From an uncultured Clostridia bacterium (GTDB lineage Bacteria; Bacillota; Clostridia; Oscillospirales; Ruminococcaceae), in the NCBI GenBank assembly GCA_944386805.1, contig CALXCO010000003.1:61604-125603 (forward strand): a stretch of 64,000 nucleotides of DNA. The letters run 5' to 3'. Position 1 is the first letter of the stretch; every line of letters starts with the position of its first letter. Shown here one piece after another: positions 44,138 through 52,570 of the stretch. The position numbers were made by a program, and so were the translations under genes. The notes under the pieces were generated by a model. It did no database searches. It worked only from the letters and a program-made list of their open reading frames with translations, and was not told the DNA's origin.

Positions 44138-44497
44138 TTATTCCAAAATATGTTCCATACCACACGAGAGGATCATTCGCACATGCTCATCGGCCAGCGA
44201 ATAGATAACCGTCTTGCCCTCACGGCGAAAGCGAATCAGATCGGCATTTTTCAATACCCGCAGCTGGTGGGAGATTGCCGACTGGGTCATCGACAGGCAC
44301 TGCGCAATGTCACAGACGCACATTTCTGATTCCAGCAGCAGATACAAAATCCGAATCCGTGTTGAATCCCCGAACACCTTAAACAGTTCGGCCAGATCAT
44401 AGAGGTGATCTTCCTCCGGCATCTGGCTGTTGACCTTTTCGGCAAAACCGGGGTGCTGATGGGTCAGCTCGCAATGTTCTACTTCATCAATTGCCAT
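44138..44497 (-). CDS. ArsR/SmtB-family metal-responsive repressor
   Basis: A 119-residue winged-helix repressor. MCVCDIAQCLSMTQSAISHQ holds the alpha-3N/alpha-3 metal site (CVCD) and recognition helix, as in CadC; DEHVRMILSCGMEH at the C-terminus resembles the alpha-5 site of SmtB/CzrA (Asp/His, His). It probably senses Cd, Pb or Zn and releases DNA on binding. The inverted repeat at 44517-44536, just before its start and downstream of a consensus promoter, is the likely operator. First gene of the metal efflux unit. Confidence 0.92.
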   Translation of the reverse strand: MAIDEVEHCELTHQHPGFAEKVNSQMPEEDHLYDLAELFKVFGDSTRIRILYLLLESEMCVCDIAQCLSMTQSAISHQLRVLKNADLIRFRREGKTVIYSLADEHVRMILSCGMEHILE

Positions 44498-44516
44498 TCG
44501 CAGCCTTCCTTTCTTT

Positions 44517-44536
44517 ATATGAGCTGTTGTTCATAT
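44517..44536. promoter_or_regulatory. ArsR/SmtB operator
   Basis: ATATGAGC-TGTT-GTTCATAT, an imperfect inverted repeat of the TGAA-type recognised by SmtB/CadC repressors, between the promoter and the repressor gene. Confidence 0.7.
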
Positions 44537-44540
44537 GTTT

Positions 44541-44569
44541 ATATTATCACGCAAGCAGTCATCTGTCAA
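44541..44569 (-). promoter_or_regulatory. Metal efflux operon promoter
   Basis: Consensus TTGACA (44564-44569), 17 bases, TAATAT (44541-44546) on the minus strand. The region 44570-44795 holds no gene that I can see. Confidence 0.8.
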
Positions 44570-44795
44570 GGCTTTTCCCATAAAATCCAGCCGGTTTTTC
44601 TCCAATTTTTTCAGCTATTTTGCCATACACTTACTGTCTCCCAAGTCAGCAACTTCAAATTTTACAACAATCTGTCAACCTGTTAGCAAATCTGACATGT
44701 ATCTGGCATTGCTTTTGTATAATAATTCACCTGCTTTTTGCAAAAATCAGAATAATATTCTCTAAAATCCCGTTCTATCTTACTTAAACAAACCG

Positions 44796-44824
44796 TTGAC
44801 TTTTAAAAAACCGTCTGTTATACT
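44796..44824 (+). promoter_or_regulatory. Amidohydrolase promoter
   Basis: TTGACT (44796-44801), 17 bases, TATACT (44819-44824). Confidence 0.75.
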
Positions 44825-44910
44825 GATTTTATACATTTTCAGTTATTCGCCCGGTTACAGGCGAAAATCCCACTGCAGCCGCGGGATTTCCACGGCGAAA
44901 GGAGTACATT

Positions 44911-46134
44911 TTGGAACAGATTTTGCTGCGTGGAAGGCTGATCGACCCGTTGGACGATCAGCCGGTGGAAGACGGTGCCCTGCTGATCGAGGGCAGCCGG
45001 ATTGTATATGCGGGGACAGCCGACGGCTGTCCGCAAACAGATGCTGCCGTCTATAACTGCCCTCCGGGTGGCAGTATCCTGCCGGGCTTTATTGATGCCC
45101 ACGCCCATCTTTCAGGCGAAGAGGACGCCGGTTCCTTTGCAGATGGAAGGATGTTCGGCGACCAGCTGGTAGGCGGTGTTTACCAGCTCGGACTGCTGCT
45201 GGATGCCGGATTCACCGGCCTGCGGGATATGAGCGAAGCCGGGCTGTACCTTTCAAGAGGGGTTGAGCGCGGCGCCATCCGCGGACCGCGTATTGTACCG
45301 GGTGGAAAGGTTCTGAGCATCACGTCCGGACATGTCGATGGTAACCCGGAGATGACCCCTGAATATTTCAATGCCCACAGCCACACTTCGATGCTGTGTG
45401 ACGGACCGGACGGCTGTGTCCGTGCTGTCCGGGAGCAGTTCCGGATGGGTGCCAAATTTATCAAAATCTGTGCGACCGGTGGGGTGTCCTCCCCGACCGA
45501 CCGGGTGGATGACGTCCAATTCTCGCCTGAAGAACTGCGGGCAATCGTCGAAGAGACAAAGCGCCACCATACCTATGTCTGCGCCCACTGCACCGGATAT
45601 GAAGGTGCTTATCAGGCACTGCTGGCCGGTGTCAGCTGCATTGAACACGGCGTCATGCTGACCCAGCGGGAAATTGACCTGATGGCGGAAAAGGGAGCGT
45701 TTCTGGTATCGACCCTGTGGATTTCGCTGGGAGTAGCCGGTCTGCCTGGACTTCCCGACTGGATGCGGGAAAAGGCGCAGCTCTGCGCAGAAGCCAATAA
45801 GAAAACCATTGCGATGGCACGCAAGGCCGGTATCCGGATTGCGTTGGGCACCGACTTTTCCAACTCGCGCAACACTCCCTATCTGGAAAACGGACGGGAA
45901 TTTGAAGCAATGGTGCGGGCTGGCATGACCCCGATGGAATCCATCCGTGCCGGTACCATCAACGCAGCGGCTGTCATGGGGATGGAAAACAGCGTTGGCA
46001 GCCTGACGCCGGGCAAACTGGCGGATGTGGTCATTGTCGACGGAAACCCGCTTTCGGACATCTTCTGTCTGACTCACGCTGACCATGTCAGAATGGTCAT
46101 CAAGGATGGCAAAATCGAGAAAAATACCCTGTAA
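44911..46134 (+). CDS. Metal-dependent amidohydrolase (imidazolonepropionase/Xaa-Pro dipeptidase-like)
   Basis: TIM-barrel amidohydrolase, 407 residues. Metal ligands are visible as HAH in GFIDAHAHLSGEE, a likely carboxylated Lys in KFIKICATGG, His in YVCAHCTGYEG, IEHG and the Asp in ALGTDFSNS. The family includes imidazolonepropionases and prolidase-like enzymes acting on cyclic amides or dipeptides; the exact substrate is unknown. The start is a TTG after AAAGGAG. It is a monocistronic unit between its own promoter and a terminator. Confidence 0.87.
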   Translation: MEQILLRGRLIDPLDDQPVEDGALLIEGSRIVYAGTADGCPQTDAAVYNCPPGGSILPGFIDAHAHLSGEEDAGSFADGRMFGDQLVGGVYQLGLLLDAGFTGLRDMSEAGLYLSRGVERGAIRGPRIVPGGKVLSITSGHVDGNPEMTPEYFNAHSHTSMLCDGPDGCVRAVREQFRMGAKFIKICATGGVSSPTDRVDDVQFSPEELRAIVEETKRHHTYVCAHCTGYEGAYQALLAGVSCIEHGVMLTQREIDLMAEKGAFLVSTLWISLGVAGLPGLPDWMREKAQLCAEANKKTIAMARKAGIRIALGTDFSNSRNTPYLENGREFEAMVRAGMTPMESIRAGTINAAAVMGMENSVGSLTPGKLADVVIVDGNPLSDIFCLTHADHVRMVIKDGKIEKNTL

Positions 46135-46150
46135 AGTATGGCATAAATAA

Positions 46151-46194
46151 CAAAACCGCCGCCAGGTACCATCATGGTATCCGGCGGCGTTTTT
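46151..46194 (+). terminator. Amidohydrolase terminator
   Basis: AAAACCGCCGCC / GGCGGCGTTTTT stem with an inner GGTACC..GGTAT fold. Confidence 0.85.
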
Positions 46195-46201
46195 CCGCAG
46201 T

Positions 46202-46238
46202 AAAAACAAAAACAGCCCTGAATCGAATCAGAGCTGTT
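46202..46238 (-). terminator. tRNA-Val terminator
   Basis: On the minus strand AACAGCTCTGA pairs with TCAGGGCTGTT (one G-U), followed by TTTGTTTTTA. Confidence 0.8.
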
Positions 46239-46245
46239 GATCAAA

Positions 46246-46322
46246 TGGTGTGGATGAATGGACTTGAACCATCGACCCCCTGCATGTCAAGCAGGTACTC
46301 TAACCAGCTGAGCTACACCCAC
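46246..46322 (-). tRNA. tRNA-Val (GAC)
   Basis: Acceptor GTGGGTG/CATCCAC (one G-U pair), discriminator A and encoded CCA. Anticodon stem CCTGC/GCAGG with loop TTGACAT gives anticodon GAC. T arm GATGG-TTCAAGT-CCATT. Confidence 0.93.
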
Positions 46323-46496
46323 GTCTTGAGAACGATAGTTATTATACCACTGTCCGTCAGAAATTGCAACAGGTTGTTTTTACAAAGTAAAAGGCTGGTT
46401 TTTATCAAAAATTATATAACACTGCCAATTTACCAAATTTTACAGCATCTTACCCTGTTTTTCACGTTTTCTGTCTGAAACAGTGGAAAACTTCAT

Positions 46497-46551
46497 CAGC
46501 AGATTGAAACGCCTGTCCGATACACCGGTCCCCCTGACTTTCAATCTGCTG
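46497..46551 (-). repeat. Long stem-loop just after ldh
   Basis: Perfect 13-bp arms (CAGCAGATTGAAA and its complement) enclose a 29-base loop with a smaller CCGG..CGG fold. No T-run follows directly, so it could be an mRNA 3'-end hairpin or an unusual terminator. The rest of the 46323-46563 gap is empty. Confidence 0.6.
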
Positions 46552-46563
46552 ACCAATCTCAAA

Positions 46564-47514
46564 TTATCCCAGAATTCCCTCGTAGCTTTCCCGCAGTGTA
46601 TCACAGGAACGTTCCAGTTTCTGCTGTTCTTCATCTGTCAGCCCCAGCTGCAAAACCCGCTGGATACCGTTCTGATTGATGATACAGGGAACGCCGACGT
46701 AGATATCCCGCTGGCCGTATTCGCCGCGCAGCATCGCCGAAACGGTGAGCACGCTCCGTTCATCTCCGAGAATCGCACGGGTGATGCGGGTCATCGCCAT
46801 CCCGATTCCATAATAGGTAGCCTTTTTGGCTTCGATGATCTTATATGCGGCGGTGCGCACCTCCTCTTCGATCTCGGTCAGCCGCTGAAAATCGACCAGT
46901 TCCGGCTCTTCCTGACAGATTTCGAGAATCGGCTTGGTCGCGAGCAGCGTCTGGCTCCATGGAACGAACTCGCTGTCTCCATGTTCACCCATGACAAACG
47001 CATGGATATTGCGCGGGTCGGTCTTCATATACGCCCCCAGCAGATAGCGCAGTCGTGCGGTGTCCAGTGCGGTACCACTGCCCAGAACCCGCCGTGCGTT
47101 AAAGCCGGACAACTCACAGGTAATCCGGGTCATAATATCTACCGGGTTGGTCGCGATCAGAAAGATTCCATTGAATCCGGATGACGTCACCGGTTCAATA
47201 ATCATTCGAAAGACCTCGGCGTTGCGTTTCAACAGGTCGAGCCGGGTTTCACCCGGCTTCTGGGCAACACCGGCGCTGATGACGACGATATCGGCATCCC
47301 GGCAGTCGTCATAGTCTCCGGCATAAATCATCATATTGGTTCCGGCAAAGGCCAGACCATGGTTCAGGTCCATTGCCTCGCCTTCGGCCCGCTGACGGTT
47401 GACATCAATCAGCACCAGTTCATCACATGCCGACTGGTTGACCAGGCTGTAAGCGTAGCTCATCCCGACCATACCAGTCCCGACAATCACTACTTTTCGT
47501 TTTCCTGACTGCAT
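46564..47514 (-). CDS. ldh: L-lactate dehydrogenase
   Basis: Reduces pyruvate to L-lactate with NADH, a fermentative end step. The 316-residue protein has the Rossmann motif VGTGMVGMSYAYSL, the substrate loop VAQKPGETRLDLL (Gln at the position that separates LDH from malate dehydrogenase, plus the substrate Arg), TNPVDIMT and the catalytic His in GEHGDSEF. The ATG (47512-47514) follows GGGAG by eight bases; the upstream in-frame start is rejected. It is divergent from the NTPase-ABC operon. Confidence 0.96.
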   Translation of the reverse strand: MQSGKRKVVIVGTGMVGMSYAYSLVNQSACDELVLIDVNRQRAEGEAMDLNHGLAFAGTNMMIYAGDYDDCRDADIVVISAGVAQKPGETRLDLLKRNAEVFRMIIEPVTSSGFNGIFLIATNPVDIMTRITCELSGFNARRVLGSGTALDTARLRYLLGAYMKTDPRNIHAFVMGEHGDSEFVPWSQTLLATKPILEICQEEPELVDFQRLTEIEEEVRTAAYKIIEAKKATYYGIGMAMTRITRAILGDERSVLTVSAMLRGEYGQRDIYVGVPCIINQNGIQRVLQLGLTDEEQQKLERSCDTLRESYEGILG

Positions 47515-47711
47515 AAACTTCACTCCCAAAAACAATTGCATCCGCCGGTCACAAACGGATACAGCTTATTCTGCCCGATTTATCCGACCGTCCGCCCAGA
47601 CGCAAACAGAAAACTGCTGTCAGTATTTTCCAGTTTCAATGACAGGCTGCCAATCGCTTTTGTCAGGGTAAAACAAACCGGCAGATGGATATTTTTTTAT
47701 AAAAATATCGC

Positions 47712-47740
47712 TTGTCAGATGCGGGAAGATATGGTACAAT
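47712..47740 (+). promoter_or_regulatory. NTPase-FecBCD operon promoter
   Basis: TTGTCA (47712-47717), 17 bases, TACAAT (47735-47740). Transcription would start about 47747, so an ATG at 47746 cannot be the normal start of the first gene. Confidence 0.7.
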
Positions 47741-47787
47741 ATTTCATGCTGTTATACTGGATATTGTGCTGCAAAGGAGGAATTGGC

Positions 47788-48375
47788 ATTCAAAACCGGA
47801 CATATCATCTTTTGTTGACCGGAAAAATTGGCTGCGGCAAATCGACCGCCCTTTTATCCGAACTGAAAGACGTAATCGAAATGGCAGGCGGTTACCGGAC
47901 AGTACGGCTGCTCGACCGAAACGGAACCCGCAGAGGTTTTGCGCATATCCCGCCCGCTTCGAAAGAAGGCGTCAACGGAATATGGAACCCTGACCGGAAT
48001 GATATCTTTCTGATTCCGGGTGAAGGGATGCGAACAGAAGTCCTGCTTTCCCGGACGATACCGATGATGGAAGGAAAACCACGTTTTTTCCTGCTGGATG
48101 AGATTGGCGGAAAAGAACTACTGATTCCGACATTTTATCGGCGGTTGGAAGAGCTGTTTTCAGGAGAGATTCCCTGTATTGGCGTGCTCAAGTCGGCCAA
48201 TGGCAGTGAAGGAATCCGCCGCTGGATGCAGCAAACCGATTTCCGGAACGCATATAACCGGTTTGTCCGAATGCTTTCGGAAAATCCGCGGGTAAAAATT
48301 GCCGATGGAAGCGAACCGGGCGGCTACCGGCAGCAAATCCTGCAATGGAAAAAAGAAAACGGGGTGGAAAGATGA
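47788..48375 (+). CDS. THEP1-like P-loop NTPase, apparent ATT start
   Basis: P-loop NTPase of the DUF265/THEP1 kind. Walker A is LLLTGKIGCGKST and Walker B FFLLDEIG; the length of 195 residues fits this compact family. A very strong AAAGGAGG (47773-47780) lies seven bases before ATT at 47788, in frame, while no ATG, GTG or TTG lies between it and the Walker A strand. I therefore call ATT as the start. The gene ends in an ATGA overlap with a FecCD permease, so it belongs to the metal-chelate import operon. Confidence 0.75.
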   Translation: MQNRTYHLLLTGKIGCGKSTALLSELKDVIEMAGGYRTVRLLDRNGTRRGFAHIPPASKEGVNGIWNPDRNDIFLIPGEGMRTEVLLSRTIPMMEGKPRFFLLDEIGGKELLIPTFYRRLEELFSGEIPCIGVLKSANGSEGIRRWMQQTDFRNAYNRFVRMLSENPRVKIADGSEPGGYRQQILQWKKENGVER

Positions 48376-49382
48376 AAAAAACAAAAAAGGCCGGTTGGGT
48401 GCTGCTGGCACTCCTGCTGCTGCTGATTGTATGCACCCTGTTTTCCTTTCCACTTGGACGATACCCGGTCAGCATCGGCGATATCTTCCGCCAGTTTGGA
48501 CATGACCTGCTGGGGTTGGGTGAAAGCCCGGCCGACAGCATCGGCCGGGTCATTTACAACATCCGTCTGCCTCGGATTTTACTGGCAATTATCGTCGGAG
48601 CCGGGTTGTCGGCAGCCGGATGTGCTTACCAGTGTGTCTTTCAGAACCCGATGGCTTCACCGGACGTGCTGGGTGCCTCATCCGGCGCGGCGTTTGGGGC
48701 AGCACTGGCTATTCTGGCCGGAGCCGCTTCGGGCGGCATTACACTATCCGCCTTTGTGATGAGCCTCGGTAGCATGCTGATTGCCTGCCTGATCGGTGCA
48801 ACCGGACGGGATAAAATTATGACGCTGGTGCTGGCCGGGATGATGGTTTCCTCCCTCTTTTCCGCCGGGACCTCCTGCCTGAAACTCGCGGCTGACCCGG
48901 AAAGCCAGCTGCCGGAAATCACCTACTGGCTGATGGGCAGCCTGTCGGGCGCAAACTGGAACAGTGTACTGACTGCTTTGATTCCGACCGCACTGGGATT
49001 GGCTGTTCTGCTGCTGCTCCGCTGGCGTCTGCAACTGCTGACGATTGGCGACGAGGAAGCAAGGGCACTGGGGATACACCCCGGACGTACAAGACTTGTG
49101 GTCATTCTGGCGGCGACGCTGCTGACAGCGGCTGCAATCTCCTCCAGCGGTACAATCGGCTGGGTCGGGCTGGTTATCCCCCATATGACCCGCAAACTGA
49201 CCGGGAGTGAAACCCGTTATCTTCTGCCGGGAACGGCACTGATGGGCGGGATTTTCCTGCTGGTTGTGGACAATGTATCCCGGACGCTGCTGCCGGTGGA
49301 ACTGCCAATCGGCATACTGACCGCCTTTATCGGCGCACCGTTTTTCCTGTGGATGATGGTCAGGAGAGGAGGAGCGCGGTGA
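48372..49382 (+). CDS. FecCD-family ABC permease (iron-siderophore/cobalamin type)
   Basis: Membrane permease of 336 residues with about ten hydrophobic helices. Typical segments are RLPRILLAIIVGAGLSAAGC, QNPMASPDVLGASSGAAFG and the GWVGLVIPHMTRKLTG motif near the C-terminus. This family imports iron-siderophores, heme or vitamin B12; the substrate cannot be told here. The ATG overlaps the upstream NTPase stop (ATGA), and its end overlaps the ATPase start (GTGA), so all three are translationally coupled. Confidence 0.93.
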   Translation: MKKTKKAGWVLLALLLLLIVCTLFSFPLGRYPVSIGDIFRQFGHDLLGLGESPADSIGRVIYNIRLPRILLAIIVGAGLSAAGCAYQCVFQNPMASPDVLGASSGAAFGAALAILAGAASGGITLSAFVMSLGSMLIACLIGATGRDKIMTLVLAGMMVSSLFSAGTSCLKLAADPESQLPEITYWLMGSLSGANWNSVLTALIPTALGLAVLLLLRWRLQLLTIGDEEARALGIHPGRTRLVVILAATLLTAAAISSSGTIGWVGLVIPHMTRKLTGSETRYLLPGTALMGGIFLLVVDNVSRTLLPVELPIGILTAFIGAPFFLWMMVRRGGAR

Positions 49383-50152
49383 AACTGGTTGTTGACAGAC
49401 TGTCCTTCGGGTACCCGCACAGTCGGCCGCTGCTTAAAGAGATCTCCTTCTGTGCGGAAAGCGGAGAGCTGATTTCACTGCTCGGTCCGAACGGTACCGG
49501 AAAGACCACTCTTTTTCGCTGCATATTGGGGCAGCTGCGGGCTTCGGGAGAGATGACGCTGGACGGACAGCCGCTTTCCTCCCTCTCACCCCGTCAGCTC
49601 GCCAGCCGGGTCGCCTATATCCCGCAGTCCCATTCCCCTGCATTCTCCTATCCGGTCGAAGAGATGATTCTGATGGGAGCAGCCGCCGGACTGAAATGGT
49701 TCCAGCATCCCGGCAGGACTGAACGGGAAAGACTGGATGAAGTGATCGACAGCCTTGGGCTGGAACCACTTCGGCAGCGGGCGTTTGATACGCTGAGCGG
49801 CGGCGAACAACAGCTGGTGATGATGGCACGGGCAATGATGACCGATGCACGTGTCTGGCTGCTGGACGAACCGGCGGCGAATCTCGATTATGGCAACCAG
49901 ACCCGGCTTCTGCTCCAGCTCCAGCAGCTGGCAGCAAAAGGGTATCTGCTGATTCAGTCGACCCATTCTCCCCAGCAGGCTGCCCTGTATTCCAGCCGTG
50001 TGCTGGCACTGGCCGACGGGAAGCTCGCCGGCGATGGTGAACCGGCGAAAGTCCTCGACGCCGAAATGATTCAGACGCTGTACGGTCTGAAAGTTCAGGT
50101 ATGTGATATTCCGTCAGGCGGGCGCAATGTCCGTGTTTTTCTGCCGGATTGA
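49379..50152 (+). CDS. ABC ATPase of the FecCDE type
   Basis: Cytosolic ATPase of 257 residues powering the adjacent permease. Walker A GPNGTGKTT, signature LSGGEQQLVMMARAM and Walker B VWLLDEP with the switch His in QSTHSP. The GTG start (49379-49381) overlaps the permease stop and follows GGAGAGGAGGAG. It precedes the binding lipoprotein by 27 bases. Confidence 0.95.
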   Translation: MKLVVDRLSFGYPHSRPLLKEISFCAESGELISLLGPNGTGKTTLFRCILGQLRASGEMTLDGQPLSSLSPRQLASRVAYIPQSHSPAFSYPVEEMILMGAAAGLKWFQHPGRTERERLDEVIDSLGLEPLRQRAFDTLSGGEQQLVMMARAMMTDARVWLLDEPAANLDYGNQTRLLLQLQQLAAKGYLLIQSTHSPQQAALYSSRVLALADGKLAGDGEPAKVLDAEMIQTLYGLKVQVCDIPSGGRNVRVFLPD

Positions 50153-50179
50153 CCAAAATATAGAAAGGAACGTAACTCT

Positions 50180-51343
50180 ATGAAACGTCTTTTTGCACTT
50201 TTTCTCTGTGGGCTGATGGTTGCATCGCTGGCCGGATGCGGCAGCAATGGCAACAGCTCTTCCGAAAGCAGCACTTCTGAAAGCGTAGTCTCCGAGGAAA
50301 GTTCTGTTTCCTCCGAAGCTTCGGAAAACTCTTCATCAGAAGCATCCTCCGCTGAAACTTCTTCCTTTACGTTTACCGATTCACTCGGACGGGAATTCAC
50401 CTTTGAAGAGCCGATCGAAACGGTTGCAGCCTCCGGACTGCTCTCCCAGCTGGTCGTCTATTCGCTTGCCCCCGACACACTGGTCGGATGGAGCAACGAA
50501 TGGAGCGAAGGCTCGGAAAAATATATTCCGGAAAAATACCGCTCTCTGCCGCTGATCGGCCAGCTGTACGGCAGCAACACTGAGATGAACCCCGAACAGC
50601 TGATGATTGCTGATCCGGATGTTGTCATCGACATCGGCGACCCCAAAGACGGCATCGCCGAAGATCTGGACGCACTCGGCGAACAGACCGGCATTCCTTT
50701 TATCCACATCGACGCCAATATGGAAACGATGCCGGAATGTTATACCATGCTGGGTGAGCTGCTGGGGATGGAAGAGGAAGCACAGGTTTATGCCGATTTC
50801 TGTGACAGCATCTATACCCGGACGCTGGACATCATGGAGGAGGTTGGCGACAACAAGGTCTCTGTTCTCTATCTGACCGGCGACTCCGGCATGAATGTCA
50901 TTGCAAAAGGTTCTTACCATGCGGAAATTATCGACCTGGTAGCAGATAACCTCGCAGTCGTCGAGTCTCCCTCCTCCAAAGGTACCGGCAACGAAACCGA
51001 TATGGAACAGCTGATGCTGTGGGACCCGGAGGTCATCTTCTTCTCACCCGACAGCGGCGTTTATGATACGGTAGCCGACGACCCGCTGTGGAGCGGTTTA
51101 CAGGCCATCCAGTCGGGCCGATATTACGAGGTTCCGATCGGACCGCATAACTGGATGGGCTTCCCGCCTTCCATCCAGCGGTATCTGGGGATGATGTGGA
51201 TGACCAAGATTCTCTATCCGGAGCAGGCCGACTTTGATATTCAGGCAGATGTCACCCGTTATTACGAGATGTTCTACCACTACGACCTGACCGACGAGGA
51301 TTATCAGGAGCTTGTCGCAAACTCGCTCGGTAAACTGGAATAA
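50180..51343 (+). CDS. Substrate-binding lipoprotein of a FecCD-type importer
   Basis: Class III (BtuF/FhuD-like) binding protein, 387 residues. The N-terminal signal peptide ends at lipobox LAGC, so the mature protein is lipid-anchored outside the membrane. A Ser/Glu-rich linker (about residues 25-60) precedes the ligand domain, which opens FTDSLGREFTFEEPIETVAA and contains PEQLMIADPDVVIDIGDPKD. This is a normal BtuF/FhuD fold pattern. Ligand unknown. Confidence 0.93.
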   Translation: MKRLFALFLCGLMVASLAGCGSNGNSSSESSTSESVVSEESSVSSEASENSSSEASSAETSSFTFTDSLGREFTFEEPIETVAASGLLSQLVVYSLAPDTLVGWSNEWSEGSEKYIPEKYRSLPLIGQLYGSNTEMNPEQLMIADPDVVIDIGDPKDGIAEDLDALGEQTGIPFIHIDANMETMPECYTMLGELLGMEEEAQVYADFCDSIYTRTLDIMEEVGDNKVSVLYLTGDSGMNVIAKGSYHAEIIDLVADNLAVVESPSSKGTGNETDMEQLMLWDPEVIFFSPDSGVYDTVADDPLWSGLQAIQSGRYYEVPIGPHNWMGFPPSIQRYLGMMWMTKILYPEQADFDIQADVTRYYEMFYHYDLTDEDYQELVANSLGKLE

Positions 51344-51456
51344 ACGATTAGTCAAAGGCACTCTGACATTCTGTGTTGGAGTGCCTTTTGTATAGTTGTT
51401 TTTTGAATTTTCTTATGCTACAATGAAATAAAATACAAATATGGGAGGTAAACAAA

Positions 51457-51765
51457 ATGGCATATCCGGATGAAAATATCGTCCAGACATGGCTGAATAC
51501 GCTTGACGGACTGAATATTCGCATCAAGAAGATGTTTGGCTGCTATTGTGTGTATTGTGATGATGAACCGGTCGGATGGCTGAGCAAAGACTGCTTTTCT
51601 CTGCGGGAAGTCGGACTGTCTTACCTGCCAAAAGATTTAAAAAGGCCGTCGAGTGGGGACAAAATCCAGGAGATTGTCATTCCTCTGGATTATTATCACT
51701 GCGAATGGCTTCGCAGAGCCGTACAGGATACAGCAAATCTCCGAAAAGCGCAAAAGGAGCAATAA
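51457..51765 (+). CDS. TfoX N-terminal-domain-like protein
   Basis: A 102-residue protein similar to the TfoX_N/YjbR-like fold: MFGCYCVYCDDEPVGWLSKD followed by LREVGLSYLPKDL. Such stand-alone domains are common in Gram-positives and of unknown function. GGGAGG precedes the ATG by eight bases. It contains four cysteines (residues about 29, 31, 34 and 46) and stands alone. Confidence 0.6.
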   Translation: MAYPDENIVQTWLNTLDGLNIRIKKMFGCYCVYCDDEPVGWLSKDCFSLREVGLSYLPKDLKRPSSGDKIQEIVIPLDYYHCEWLRRAVQDTANLRKAQKEQ

Positions 51766-51877
51766 CTTCATATATGAAATCGGGAAGTACCTTTCTGCCT
51801 GCATACTTCTGGTGAATCACCTTCGTCTACCATCTGGCAAACCGGCATCAAAAAAAGCACTGTACTCCCGATGCATT

Positions 51878-51912
51878 AAAATACCTCCCAGATTTGATCT
51901 GGGAGGTATTTT
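51878..51912. terminator. Bidirectional terminator between TfoX-like gene and cyclophilin
   Basis: Perfect 15-bp stem AAAATACCTCCCAGA / TCTGGGAGGTATTTT with a 5-base loop between convergent genes. Confidence 0.93.
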
Positions 51913-51923
51913 GATATCTATAC

Positions 51924-52517
51924 TTACAGTATTTCAACCGACATGCTTTCGATTACGATATCGGTCAGCGGCTTGTCCTGGAAGCCGACCTTCTGGGAAG
52001 CGATCTTGTCGACAACGTCCATTCCTTCGATTACCTGACCGAAAACGGTATGATGGTTGTCCAGCCAGGGAGTGCCGCCCAGCTCGGCATACTTTTCTTT
52101 GGTTTCCTCGTCCAGCTTGACGCCGTACTGACGGCCCAGCATCGGGAACATCCGCTTATCAACAGGACCAGCCTGTACGATAAAAAACTGGCTGCCGTTG
52201 GTACCAGGGCCAGCATTGGCCATCGAAAGGGCACCACGGAAGTTGTGGGCTTCGGGAGAGAACTCATCCTCAAACGATTTGCCCCAGATGCTTTCGCCGC
52301 CGCGGCCGGTACCGGTCGGGTCGCCGCCCTGAATCATAAAACCGTCAATGACACGATGGAAGATAATTCCATCATAGTAACCATTTTTTGCATGGGTCGT
52401 AAAGTTCTCGACCGCCTTGGGAGCAACCTCCGGGAACATCAGAAATTTGATGCTGCCCAGCGTGGTGTTCATTGTAACAATGGTGTCTCCTGCTTTCGCT
52501 TCACGAAAATTAATCAT
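51924..52517 (-). CDS. Cyclophilin-type peptidyl-prolyl isomerase
   Basis: Cytosolic prolyl isomerase assisting protein folding, 197 residues. Active-site motifs are intact: [14 protein letters not shown] (the catalytic Arg), NGSQFFIV and [18 protein letters not shown]. An insert of about 20 residues ([20 protein letters not shown]) lies between the last two blocks, as seen in several Clostridia. The ATG (52515-52517) follows AAAGGA by eight bases. Confidence 0.95.
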   Translation of the reverse strand: MINFREAKAGDTIVTMNTTLGSIKFLMFPEVAPKAVENFTTHAKNGYYDGIIFHRVIDGFMIQGGDPTGTGRGGESIWGKSFEDEFSPEAHNFRGALSMANAGPGTNGSQFFIVQAGPVDKRMFPMLGRQYGVKLDEETKEKYAELGGTPWLDNHHTVFGQVIEGMDVVDKIASQKVGFQDKPLTDIVIESMSVEIL

Positions 52518-52570
52518 ACTGACAATCCTTTCCATCTGCGCCCTGGCCACAGGCCAGCTGCACAGACCTG

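Noticed and set aside
47515..47740. Possible cobalamin riboswitch before the FecCD operon
   Set aside because: No B12-box or typical long conserved leader is seen.
47536..47787. Upstream extension of the NTPase gene to an ATG or earlier start
   Set aside because: It would place the start before or at the predicted transcription start and ignores the strong SD in front of ATT.
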